Source: Variovorax sp. OK212
GTDB taxonomy: Bacteria > Pseudomonadota > Gammaproteobacteria > Burkholderiales > Burkholderiaceae_C
DNA: 64,000 nucleotides
Direction of reading: 5' to 3'
Assembly: GCF_900112425.1 (NCBI RefSeq)
Contig: NZ_FOLP01000008.1
Coordinates: 62,001 to 126,000, forward strand
Under the pieces are notes generated by a model. That model was not told the origin of the DNA. It made no database searches and saw nothing but the letters and a program-made list of their open reading frames with translations. A program made the translations under genes and the position numbers. This document shows, piece after piece, positions 1 through 7,685 of this stretch (positions are counted from its first letter, which is position 1; each line of letters starts with the position of its first letter).

Positions 1-355
1 CTGGCCACCTGGAACTGCTGGTCGGGCGTCACCGGTTGCGGCGGTTCCTTGCGCGCCAGTCCGCGCGTGGCCGTCCACATGCCCTGGCCGGGAATCGCCA
101 CCGCCACGCTGGCGGCCGGCACGTGCGCCAGCATCTTGTCGAGCGCATCGCCGAGCGATGCCTGCAGCGCGGCCGGCAAGGTGCCGTCGATGGAGCGCTT
201 GAAGTCCTTCTGCCACACGGCGCCGGGCGCCGAGCGCACTGCCGGGCCGGCGTAGACAGGCGAGGAAGGGCACATCGATTGCGCCATGGCCTGCGGCATC
301 TGCAAGGTCGCACCCAACGCAACCAGCGTGGCCGACACCAGCGCCGAACGCCTGT

Positions 356-359
<4 letters not shown>
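1..359 (-). CDS. Serine hydrolase, beta-lactamase class C/DD-peptidase-like (partial, 3' end off window)
   Basis: The frame is open from an ATG at 359 to the left edge of the window. It starts with a Sec-type signal peptide (MNRR, a hydrophobic run, then MPQAMAQ). The mature part reads LDKMLAHVPAASVAVAIPG and later TRGLARKEP, which resembles the opening of serine beta-lactamase/D-alanyl-D-alanine carboxypeptidase folds. In these proteins a helix is followed by a strand and then by the SxxK motif, which lies beyond the window. The ATG overlaps the stop of the upstream HxlR remnant in an ATGA arrangement, so the two were once probably co-transcribed. The family call rests only on the N-terminal 119 residues, and the catalytic serine cannot be seen. 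Confidence 0.6.
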
Positions 360-562
<203 letters not shown>

Positions 563-895
563 GTCATGAAGCGGATGGCGCGCAGCACCTCGGCTTCGTG
601 CTCGCTGGACCTGACGTTTCCATCGGCACGAGCGTCAGGTGGTCGAAGCAGCGCGCATGGGCGCTGGGGACGCACCATGGCCGTCCCGTTGCTGCGGCAC
701 GTGTGGAGAGGTGGGAGAGGGTTTCGGTTCACGCGCGTATCCCGTCAACAGGAGCCAAGAGGTCGCCCCAGTGTCCGGCCCGCAGCTGAAGGCTCCCTGC
801 GGCATTCATGAAGATTTCCTGAAGTCGGCGCGCGGCGCTTGTCAGATACTTCTGCCTCATCCCGGACCCGGGCTGGCTCATTCCCGTGGAGGCCC
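563..895. other. Gene-free stretch upstream of the two-component operon
   Basis: About 330 bases with no convincing coding frame. It should hold the promoter of the response-regulator gene that starts at 896. It also contains an imperfectly explained inverted repeat with 8-base arms, ACCTGACG (609-616) and CGTCAGGT (633-640), separated by 16 bases. This could be an operator or a hairpin. The missing N-terminal half of the HxlR gene would be expected here on the minus strand, but I could not recognise it. Confidence 0.4.
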
Positions 896-1579
896 ATGAA
901 TCTTTTGCTTGTTGAGGACGATCTTGATCTCGGCAACGGCGTGCGCATTGCGCTGGCCAACCAGGGCATGGACGTGGTGTGGGTCCGCCGGCTCGACGAC
1001 GCGCTGCGCACGCTCGACGGCGGCGCCTTCGACATGGTGCTGCTCGACCTCGGCCTGCCCGACGGCGACGGGCTCGACCTGCTGTTCCGCCTGCGCCGCG
1101 ACCGGCAGATCCTGCCGGTGCTGGTGTTGAGCGCACGCGACGCGCTGAACGACCGGCTGCGCAGCCTGGACGACGGCGCCGACGACTACCTCGTCAAGCC
1201 CTTCGCGCTGGCCGAACTGCTGTCGCGCGTGCGGGCACTGGCGCGCCGCAGCTACGGCTTCAACGACGAGACCATCCGCATGCGCGGCCTGGCGCTGCAC
1301 GAGCCCACGCGCGGCGTGATCGTCGACGGCGAGCCGGTGGAGCTCTCGCGCTGCGAGTTCGACCTGCTCGCGCTGCTGCTCAAGCGCACCGGCCGCGTGG
1401 TCACGCGCCGCGTGATGGAAGAGCAGGTGCTGCCCGGCGGCCAGGCCAACGGCAGCAATTCGCTCGAGGTGCACATCTCCAACCTGCGCAAGAAGATCGG
1501 GCAGGGCTACATCCGCACGGTGCGCGGCATCGGCTATGTGATCGACGTGCAATCGCTCGCGCGGAGCGCAGCGAAATGA
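896..1579 (+). CDS. OmpR/PhoB-family response regulator (QseB-like)
   Basis: 227 aa. The receiver domain occupies about residues 1-115, with the acidic pair in LLLVEDD, the phospho-acceptor Asp51 in LLDLGLPDGDG, and Lys in DDYLVKPFAL. The C-terminal winged helix (about 125-220) shows the typical ELSRCEFDLLALLL and NSLEVHISNLRKKIG segments and ends with IRTVRGIGYVID. The ATG at 896 is preferred over more upstream frames because MNLLLVEDD is the canonical N-terminus. The stop overlaps the start of the kinase gene (ATGA at 1576-1579), so the two are translationally coupled. The family resembles QseB/PmrA/TctD-type regulators. The downstream lpxO-like gene suggests an envelope-related regulon, but no target site is evident. 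Confidence 0.93.
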   Translation: MNLLLVEDDLDLGNGVRIALANQGMDVVWVRRLDDALRTLDGGAFDMVLLDLGLPDGDGLDLLFRLRRDRQILPVLVLSARDALNDRLRSLDDGADDYLVKPFALAELLSRVRALARRSYGFNDETIRMRGLALHEPTRGVIVDGEPVELSRCEFDLLALLLKRTGRVVTRRVMEEQVLPGGQANGSNSLEVHISNLRKKIGQGYIRTVRGIGYVIDVQSLARSAAK

Positions 1580-3024
1580 TGCAGGCGCTGGCGCAGCGCT
1601 GGCAGAACTGGAAACAACCTTCCCTGATGCGGCGCCTGCTGATGGCGCAGATGGCGGTGGTGGCGCTGCTGTGGACCATGGTCATCGCGCTGCTGCTGTA
1701 CGACTCGTACGAAGACCCCGAGCTGCTGAAGTACGACAAGATCTTCAACACCGTGCTGGCCATCGCGCAGAACACCGCCGACCGGCCCGCGGCGCAGCAG
1801 CAGACCCTGGCCGCCTTCGACGCCGCGCTGCTGGAGACGGTGGGCGACGGCGACGCCGCCTCCGACAGCGCACCCGTCATGCAGGTGTGGCAGGGCGACC
1901 GGCTCATCTACCGCTCGACGGCGGCGGTGCCCGTGATCCTCAACACCACGCTCGACCGCATCGAGACCGTGAAGGCCGGCAACCGCGAATGGCGCGCGCG
2001 CACGCTCGCCTCGGCCACCTCCGACACGCGCGTGATGCTGGCCGAGCCCAGCGTCTGGCGGCTCACGGTCACGGTGATGTACCGCGGCTTCTACCTGCTG
2101 CCGCTGGTCATCAGCCTCCCTTTCCTGGTGTTCCCGGCATGGCTGTCGGTGCGGCTGGCGCTGCGGCCGTGGCGCCAGGTGAGCAAGGAAACCGCCGAGC
2201 GCGGGCCGGCCGACCTGACGCCGCTGTCGTATTCGCCGCCGCACAAGGAGCTCAAGCCGCTGGTGCAGAGCATCAACAGCCTGCTGCAGCGCGTGCGCGA
2301 CAGCACCTCGCGCGAGCGCAGCCTGATCGCCGACGCCGCGCACGAGTTGCGCACGCCGCTGGCCGCCATGCGCGTGAACGTGGAGGCGCTGAAGGAGCAG
2401 AGCACCGACGAGGGCCAGCGCGAGCTCATGGGCAACCTGCTGCGCAGCAACGACCGCGCGGCGCGGCTGGTGGGGCAACTGCTGCAGCTCATGCGCAGCG
2501 ACGCCGTCTCGGGCAACAACCTGCCCGTGATGCTGTCGCTCGATGCGCTGGTGCAGGACCGCCTGGCCATGATCGAGGGCCTGGCCAGCGCCCGCAATGT
2601 GGAGCTCGAACTGGTCTGCGACGAGCGCGTGCCGGTGCTCGGCGAGCGCGAGAGCCTGGTGTCGATGATCGACAACCTCATCAACAACGCCATCAAGTAC
2701 AGCCCCGAGGGTGCGACGGTGGTGGTGCACGTGTGGCGCGAAGGCCCGCACGCCGTGCTGACCGTGACCGACCGCGGCCCGGGCATTCCGAGCGCGCTGC
2801 GCGAGCGGGTGTTCGACCGTTTCTTTCGCAACCCCGACCAGACCCAGAGCGGCAGCGGGCTGGGGCTGGCCATCGTCAAGTCGGTGGTCGACCGGCATGG
2901 GGGCGAGGTCACGCTGGGCCAGGGCGGAGCGGACGACGCCGGCAGTTCGGGTGGCGGCCTGAGGGCCACCGTGCGGCTGCCGCTGGCCGAGGCCGGCACC
3001 CCCCAACCCCTGCTCTGCAGCTGA
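1576..3024 (+). CDS. Sensor histidine kinase (QseC-like)
   Basis: 482 aa membrane kinase and partner of the preceding regulator. A first membrane helix lies near residues 24-42 (VVALLWTMVIALLLY). A periplasmic sensor region of about 130 residues follows, then a second helix near 175-200 (YLLPLVISLPFLVFPAWL) and a HAMP-like linker. The dimerisation box DAAHELRTPLAAMR contains His256, the predicted phosphorylation site. The ATPase domain shows the N box (NLINNAIKYSPEG), G1 (DRGPGIP), the F box (DRFFR) and G2 (GSGLGLAIVKSVVDRHGG). The start ATG at 1576 overlaps the upstream stop by four bases. The signal sensed is not deducible from the sequence. Confidence 0.93.
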   Translation: MMQALAQRWQNWKQPSLMRRLLMAQMAVVALLWTMVIALLLYDSYEDPELLKYDKIFNTVLAIAQNTADRPAAQQQTLAAFDAALLETVGDGDAASDSAPVMQVWQGDRLIYRSTAAVPVILNTTLDRIETVKAGNREWRARTLASATSDTRVMLAEPSVWRLTVTVMYRGFYLLPLVISLPFLVFPAWLSVRLALRPWRQVSKETAERGPADLTPLSYSPPHKELKPLVQSINSLLQRVRDSTSRERSLIADAAHELRTPLAAMRVNVEALKEQSTDEGQRELMGNLLRSNDRAARLVGQLLQLMRSDAVSGNNLPVMLSLDALVQDRLAMIEGLASARNVELELVCDERVPVLGERESLVSMIDNLINNAIKYSPEGATVVVHVWREGPHAVLTVTDRGPGIPSALRERVFDRFFRNPDQTQSGSGLGLAIVKSVVDRHGGEVTLGQGGADDAGSSGGGLRATVRLPLAEAGTPQPLLCS

Positions 3025-3119
3025 AACCTCACCCCGGCGCACGGCCAAAGGGCGTGGTCAGGTCCATTTTGGGGCAAGGATTTACACTACCCGGTGCCGT
3101 TTACAGGACACTTTCAACA

Positions 3120-4016
3120 ATGAAGTGGGTCATTCTTGCCATCTTCGCGCTCAGTGCGCTCTACGTTCATTTCCGCGGCCAGGTGCGGCATCGTTTCTTC
3201 AGACAGCTCTCTGATCACTCGACCTTCCTGGCCCCGCTGAACGTCTTCATGTACCTTTTCTCGAAGGTGCCGGGTACGCCGTACCTGTCGCCCGCGCAGT
3301 TCCCCGAGATGCGCATCCTCGAGGAGAACTGGGAAGTCATCCGCGAGGAAGCGCTGGCCATGCGCAATGGCGGCAGCATCAAGGCGTCGAGCCAGTTCAA
3401 CGACGTGGGCTTCAACTCGTTCTTCAAGAGCGGCTGGAAGCGCTTCTACCTGAAGTGGTACGACGAGGCGCATCCCTCGGCCGCCGTGCTGTGCCCGCGC
3501 ACCACCGAGCTGCTGAAAGGCATCGGCACCATCAAGGCCGCCATGTTCGCCGAGCTGCCCCCGGGCAGCCGCCTGGTGCGCCACCGCGACCCGTTCGCCG
3601 GTTCGCTGCGCTACCACCTGGGCCTGTGGACGCCCGGTGTCGAAGGCTGCTACATCGACGTGGACGGCCAGCGCTACCACTGGCGCGACGGCGAGGCCGT
3701 GGTGTTCGACGAGACCTTCATCCACTACGCCGAGAACACGACCGACCACGACCGCGTGATTTTGTTCTGCGACATCGAGCGCCCGCTGAAGTACCGCTGG
3801 GCCAGCGCCGTGAACCGCTGGTTCGCGAAGAACCTGCTGGCCGCGGCCAGCTCGCCCAACGACGCGGGCGACAAGACCGGCGGCATCAACCGCGCGTTCA
3901 AGTACATCTACCAGATCCGCGTGATCGGCAAGCGCCTGAAGGCGTGGGACAAGCGGGCGTACTACCTGGTGAAATGGGCGATCTTCGGCGGCCTCGCGCT
4001 CTGGATCTTCTGGTAA
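3120..4016 (+). CDS. lpxO: LpxO-like Fe(II)/2-oxoglutarate lipid A hydroxylase (aspartyl/asparaginyl beta-hydroxylase fold)
   Basis: 298 aa, close to the roughly 300 aa of known LpxO proteins. LpxO hydroxylates the 2-position of a secondary acyl chain of lipid A at the cytoplasmic face of the inner membrane. An N-terminal hydrophobic helix (MKWVILAIFALSALYV) and a C-terminal one (LVKWAIFGGLALWIFW) would anchor the protein. The catalytic core contains the HxD pair His145/Asp147 in RHRDPFAGSLRYHLGL, and His192 in FDETFIHYAENTTDHDR with a following Arg202 for 2-oxoglutarate. It follows the kinase gene by 95 bases on the same strand, so it may have its own promoter. Other members of the aspartyl hydroxylase family share the motifs, but the two flanking membrane segments favour LpxO. 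Confidence 0.85.
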   Translation: MKWVILAIFALSALYVHFRGQVRHRFFRQLSDHSTFLAPLNVFMYLFSKVPGTPYLSPAQFPEMRILEENWEVIREEALAMRNGGSIKASSQFNDVGFNSFFKSGWKRFYLKWYDEAHPSAAVLCPRTTELLKGIGTIKAAMFAELPPGSRLVRHRDPFAGSLRYHLGLWTPGVEGCYIDVDGQRYHWRDGEAVVFDETFIHYAENTTDHDRVILFCDIERPLKYRWASAVNRWFAKNLLAAASSPNDAGDKTGGINRAFKYIYQIRVIGKRLKAWDKRAYYLVKWAIFGGLALWIFW

Positions 4017-4068
4017 CAAGCCGATAACAAGGCCATGGCCCGGGCTCGGCATGGGTGCCCGGCGCCTG

Positions 4069-4974
4069 TCAGGCCGGGGCGCTCTGCGGACCCTCGCGCA
4101 TCCGCACTTCGAGCAGTTCCAGCAGCGCGCGCAACGCCGCGCTGTTGTGCCGGCGCTGCGTGTAGGCCGCGTAGAGCCACATGTCACGCGGCATGAATTC
4201 CTGAAGCACGGGAACCAGGTTGCCGCAATCGGTGTGCGGCTGTGCCATCAACGCAGGCACGCAGACCGCGCCGATGCCTGCGAGCGCGGCGGCGATCAGC
4301 GCACCCGCGTCGTTCGCGTCCATGCGCCCCTGAATCGGAAGGTTGTAGGGCTGGCCCTCCACTTCGAACGGAAGGTACGGCGCACCTGAGCCCAGCGAGT
4401 AGGTGAGCACGTCGTGATGCCGCATGTCGTCAGGCTGCTTGGGCATGCCGCGCCGGGCCCAGTACCGGGGCGTGGCGCAGAGCGTGAGCGCCACGCGCTG
4501 CAAGCGCCGCACAATCAGGTTCTCGTCTCCGATGCGTCCGAACTTCAATGCAACGTCGACGCCTTCCTCGACGAGGTCGACCACGCGATTGCCGAGCTGG
4601 AGGTCGATGTGCACATCGGGATACCGCGTGAGGAACTCGCTCAGCAGGCCAGGAAAAGCGGTCTGCACGAGCCCGTGAAGTCCAGCGACGCGCAGGCGCC
4701 CGCTGGGCCGTGACCCATGCGCCTGCATTTCGCTCTGCGTCAGCTCGATCATCTCGACCAGGGGCGCGCTGCGCAGCTGGAGCAGCCGCCCCGCATCGGT
4801 CAACGTGACCGAGCGTGTCGAGCGGTTGAACAGCCGCACGTTGAAGCGTGATTCGAGCGTGGCGACATGCTTGCTGACGGTGGCTTTCGAAATGCCCAGC
4901 TTGCCGGCCGCGCGCGAGAAGCTGCCGCGGGCGGCAATTTCCAGGAATGTCCGGAGGTGGTCGAGCCCGTCCAT
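4069..4974 (-). CDS. LysR-family transcriptional regulator
   Basis: 301 aa. The N-terminal helix-turn-helix spans about residues 1-60 (FLEIAARGSFSRAAGKLGISKATVSKHVATLE). The substrate-binding domain follows (GRLRVAGLHGL, then DLVEEGVDVALKFG and GIGAVCVPALMA). The gene is the last of the minus-strand efflux operon, 24 bases after the stop of the outer-membrane channel gene. It is therefore probably co-transcribed with the pump it may control, an uncommon arrangement because LysR genes usually diverge from their targets. The effector is unknown; an aromatic carboxylate would fit the AaeB-like pump. Confidence 0.9.
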   Translation of the reverse strand: MDGLDHLRTFLEIAARGSFSRAAGKLGISKATVSKHVATLESRFNVRLFNRSTRSVTLTDAGRLLQLRSAPLVEMIELTQSEMQAHGSRPSGRLRVAGLHGLVQTAFPGLLSEFLTRYPDVHIDLQLGNRVVDLVEEGVDVALKFGRIGDENLIVRRLQRVALTLCATPRYWARRGMPKQPDDMRHHDVLTYSLGSGAPYLPFEVEGQPYNLPIQGRMDANDAGALIAAALAGIGAVCVPALMAQPHTDCGNLVPVLQEFMPRDMWLYAAYTQRRHNSAALRALLELLEVRMREGPQSAPA

Positions 4975-4998
4975 GGGGTTCTCCTGGTCGGAAAGGCG

Positions 4999-6459
4999 CT
5001 AACGCGCAGCGTTCGCCAGGACCTCTTCGGTTTCCCAGCCCCCGCCCAGCGCCATGAAAACGGCGACCTGTTCGTCGGCCAGCTGGGCCTCCGACGCCGC
5101 CAGGGCGGCTTCGCTGGCCGCCAACGTGCGTTGCGCGTCCAGCGCCTCGAGCTGTGCGACCTTGCCGTTGACATAGAGCATGCGGGCCTGGCGGGCCACG
5201 GTGGCGCTCTGGTCGCGCGCGGCGGACAACGCGCCATGGCGTTCCAGCTCGCGTGCGTAGAGGTCGAGCGTGGTCTCGACCTCCCGCAGTGCGGTCAGCA
5301 CGGTGCCGTCGAAGCGCGCGGCAGCCATTCGCGTCGTTGCCTCGGCCTGCGCAATGCGCGCCTGGGCGACGCCGGTGTTCGGCAAGGTCCAGCTGATCAG
5401 CGGGCCCATGCTGTAGCTCACCGTTTCACGGTTGCCGAACCTGTCCAGAAAGCCGGCGGAACTGGCCGACACGCCAAGTACCACCTTGGGATACAGCTCG
5501 GCGGTTGCGACGCCGATGCGGGCCGTGGCGGCGGCCAGGTTGCGCTCTGCCTGGCGAACGTCGGGCCGGCGACGCAACAAGGCCGCGCCGTCTCCCACCG
5601 GCAGCAGTCCCGCCACGCGCGGCGGTTGTTCGCACCGGGCCACTGCCGCGGGGAAATCGCGCGGCGCGGCGCCCGTGAGGGTGGCCAGGCGATACAACGC
5701 GCCTTGGCGCAGGGCATGGAGGGGTGGCAGCGCAGCGCGGAGTTGTTCCAGCTGGCCGCGTGCGCGAACGATGTCGATTTCCCCCACCTTGCCTGCGCGC
5801 TGCAGCCGCTCGGAGAGCCGGATCGCCTCCTCCTGCAGGCGCACCGACTCCTGCGCGGCGCGCAAGCGCAGGCCGCTCGAACAGACCGTTGCATAGGCTT
5901 GCGCCGTGCCGCCGGCCACGCTCACGCGCACGAGGTCCACCGCCGCCTGCGCGGCGCCCGTGCCCGCCTCGGCGGCCTCGATGGCGCGGCGCAGCTGGCC
6001 GAACAGGTCCAGCTGGTACGACAAGCTCGCACCCGAGCCGTAGGTGAAGCGGCCGGGCGGCTCGTAGTCCTTCTGCACCAGGGCCAGGCCCGACACGTGT
6101 CCGAAACCCGGACCCCCGCTCACGGTGGCCGTCGGCTTCTCGTTGCCGTGGACCTCGGCTTCCAGCGCCTGCTCGCGCGCCAGGTTGGCCACGGCCTGCC
6201 GCAGGTCGCTGTTGTGTTCGAACGCTCGGGCCACCAGCGCGTCCAGCTGCGGGTCCTTGTACAGCCGCCACCAGTGCGGCGGCAAGGCCGCATCTGCCGC
6301 GACCTCGCCGGCGGATTGAAACGGGCGTGCGGAGGTCGCCTGGTCGGCGGAGAGCGCGGCCGGGGCCACGTAGTCCGGTCCCACCGGCGGGTGGGCACAA
6401 CCGGCCAGAAGTACGCCTGTGGCTGCAGCGAAGGCCAGCCATCGATACAGCGGGCTCAT
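4999..6459 (-). CDS. RND/MFP-type outer membrane efflux lipoprotein (NodT/OprM family)
   Basis: 486 aa. The signal peptide ends in a lipobox, LLAGC, with Cys21 as the predicted lipidated residue, followed by AHPPVGPDY as in NodT/OprM proteins. Two outer_membrane efflux repeats follow, with long helices (for example DLRQAVANLAREQALEAE and NLAAATARIGVATAELYPK). These form the trimeric channel-tunnel in the outer membrane. Its start overlaps the stop of the upstream HlyD-like adaptor gene (ATGA). The operon thus encodes a complete three-part pump, unlike the classical aaeXAB operon, which borrows TolC. Confidence 0.92.
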   Translation of the reverse strand: MSPLYRWLAFAAATGVLLAGCAHPPVGPDYVAPAALSADQATSARPFQSAGEVAADAALPPHWWRLYKDPQLDALVARAFEHNSDLRQAVANLAREQALEAEVHGNEKPTATVSGGPGFGHVSGLALVQKDYEPPGRFTYGSGASLSYQLDLFGQLRRAIEAAEAGTGAAQAAVDLVRVSVAGGTAQAYATVCSSGLRLRAAQESVRLQEEAIRLSERLQRAGKVGEIDIVRARGQLEQLRAALPPLHALRQGALYRLATLTGAAPRDFPAAVARCEQPPRVAGLLPVGDGAALLRRRPDVRQAERNLAAATARIGVATAELYPKVVLGVSASSAGFLDRFGNRETVSYSMGPLISWTLPNTGVAQARIAQAEATTRMAAARFDGTVLTALREVETTLDLYARELERHGALSAARDQSATVARQARMLYVNGKVAQLEALDAQRTLAASEAALAASEAQLADEQVAVFMALGGGWETEEVLANAAR

Positions 6460-7451
6460 CCGCGGCGCTCCGACAGGCGCAACTTGGCAGCCGCGGTTGT
6501 GGACCCTTCGAGCACCTGCACCGTGACCGTCTGGCCCACCACCAGCCGGGTGCCGGCCGGCAGCGGGTTCAGCTTGATGCGCACCGGCACACGCTGCGCA
6601 AGGCGCACCCAGTTGAATGTGGGGTTCACGCTGGGCAGCAGGTTGGCGCTGGTGCTGCGGTCGCGATCGGCAATGCCGGCGGCAATGCTCTCCACCGTGC
6701 CCTCGAGCGCTCCGGCGTCCATGAGCGTCACGCGCACGCGGTCCCCGAAGTGGATGCGGGCCAGCTTGTTTTCCTCGAAGTAGCCTTCGACGTAGACCGA
6801 TTCCGCGTCCACCAGCGCCATCACCGGGTGGCCGGCATTCGCGTAGGCGCCTCGCTGCAGGTCGAGGTTGGTCACCAGCCCCGAGGTGGGTGCGCGCACC
6901 TCCGTGCGCCGCAGGTTGAGCCTTGCCGTGTCCAGCACGACCTGCGCCTGGCGCAGCCCCGCTTCGGCCGATTGAAGGGCGCCCTGCGCCTGGTCTGCCC
7001 GCAGGCGCGACTGCTCGCGCACTTCCTGCGAGATCAGCTCGCCCAGGCCCGAATTGCGACGGCTTTCGCGCAAAGCCTGCGCCAGCGCGATGCGCTGGTT
7101 GCCGATGGCGATGCCCTGCGCGGCAACGGCGGCCTCGGCCTGCTGTTGCGCCAGCTCGAAGCGGGCCTTGTCCACCGAAAACAGCAAGGCCCCGGCGGCG
7201 ACGGACTGGTTGTCCTGCACGGCCACGTGGGCCACCGCTCCGGACACGTCGGGTGCGACCTGCACGATGTTGGCGCGCACGCGTCCGTTGCGGGTCCAGG
7301 GGGCCAGTTCATAGTGGTCCCACAGTTGCCACGCAGCCCAGCACGCGGCCGCCACCGCCAGCACGGTCACGCACAAGCGAGCGAGAGAGTGAGCGAAGGG
7401 GTGAGCGAGACGCAAGGCCCCGGCAGGAGAAGAGAGGGCGTCAGGTTTCAT
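6456..7451 (-). CDS. HlyD/AaeA-type periplasmic adaptor subunit of efflux pump
   Basis: 331 aa membrane-fusion protein. A single N-terminal membrane helix (about residues 24-45, LARLCVTVLAVAAACWAAWQ) is followed by the AaeA-like sequence NGRVRANIVQVAPDVSGAV. Then come a lipoyl half-motif, a coiled-coil hairpin rich in Ala and Gln (about 95-180) and the second lipoyl half (RRTEVRAPTSGLVTNLDLQ), ending in a beta-barrel domain. It links the inner-membrane FUSC transporter to the lipoprotein channel. It lies 27 bases after the DUF1656 gene and overlaps the channel gene by four bases. Confidence 0.92.
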   Translation of the reverse strand: MKPDALSSPAGALRLAHPFAHSLARLCVTVLAVAAACWAAWQLWDHYELAPWTRNGRVRANIVQVAPDVSGAVAHVAVQDNQSVAAGALLFSVDKARFELAQQQAEAAVAAQGIAIGNQRIALAQALRESRRNSGLGELISQEVREQSRLRADQAQGALQSAEAGLRQAQVVLDTARLNLRRTEVRAPTSGLVTNLDLQRGAYANAGHPVMALVDAESVYVEGYFEENKLARIHFGDRVRVTLMDAGALEGTVESIAAGIADRDRSTSANLLPSVNPTFNWVRLAQRVPVRIKLNPLPAGTRLVVGQTVTVQVLEGSTTAAAKLRLSERRG

Positions 7452-7478
7452 GGATAGAACGGAATGCAGGAACAGGAA

Positions 7479-7685
7479 TCAGGCCGGGAAGGCGCCGGTG
7501 AGGCGGGTCAGTGCGTACAGCCACAGGACGTACAGCGCCAGGTCGAACAGGGCGGGGTGCCACACCCATCGATAGGCGCCGGCCCATGCCAGCAGGCGCC
7601 GCGTGGCCCAGGCGCACGCCAGCGCGCCGCCTGCCAGCAGCAACAGCCACGGCAGGTACACGCCGTACAGATTCGCTTCGATCAT
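7479..7685 (-). CDS. AaeX-like small membrane protein (DUF1656)
   Basis: 68 aa with two hydrophobic segments (LYGVYLPWLLLLAGGALACAW and PALFDLALYVLWLYALT). MIEANLYGVYLP at the N-terminus is typical of DUF1656 proteins, which always sit between an AaeB-like transporter and an AaeA-like adaptor. The precise role in the pump is unknown. The ATG overlaps the stop of the FUSC gene (TGA 7684-7682, ATG 7685-7683). Confidence 0.9.
   Translation of the reverse strand: MIEANLYGVYLPWLLLLAGGALACAWATRRLLAWAGAYRWVWHPALFDLALYVLWLYALTRLTGAFPA

Noticed and set aside
29..322. A 97-codon minus-strand frame at the left edge
   Set aside because: It overlaps the serine hydrolase frame, which has a signal peptide and family motifs and is open to the window edge; the 97-codon frame is Arg-rich noise.
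1534..3048. A 504-codon open frame on the minus strand opposite the first histidine kinase
   Set aside because: Shadow of the kinase gene, His/Arg/Gln-rich with no family resemblance.
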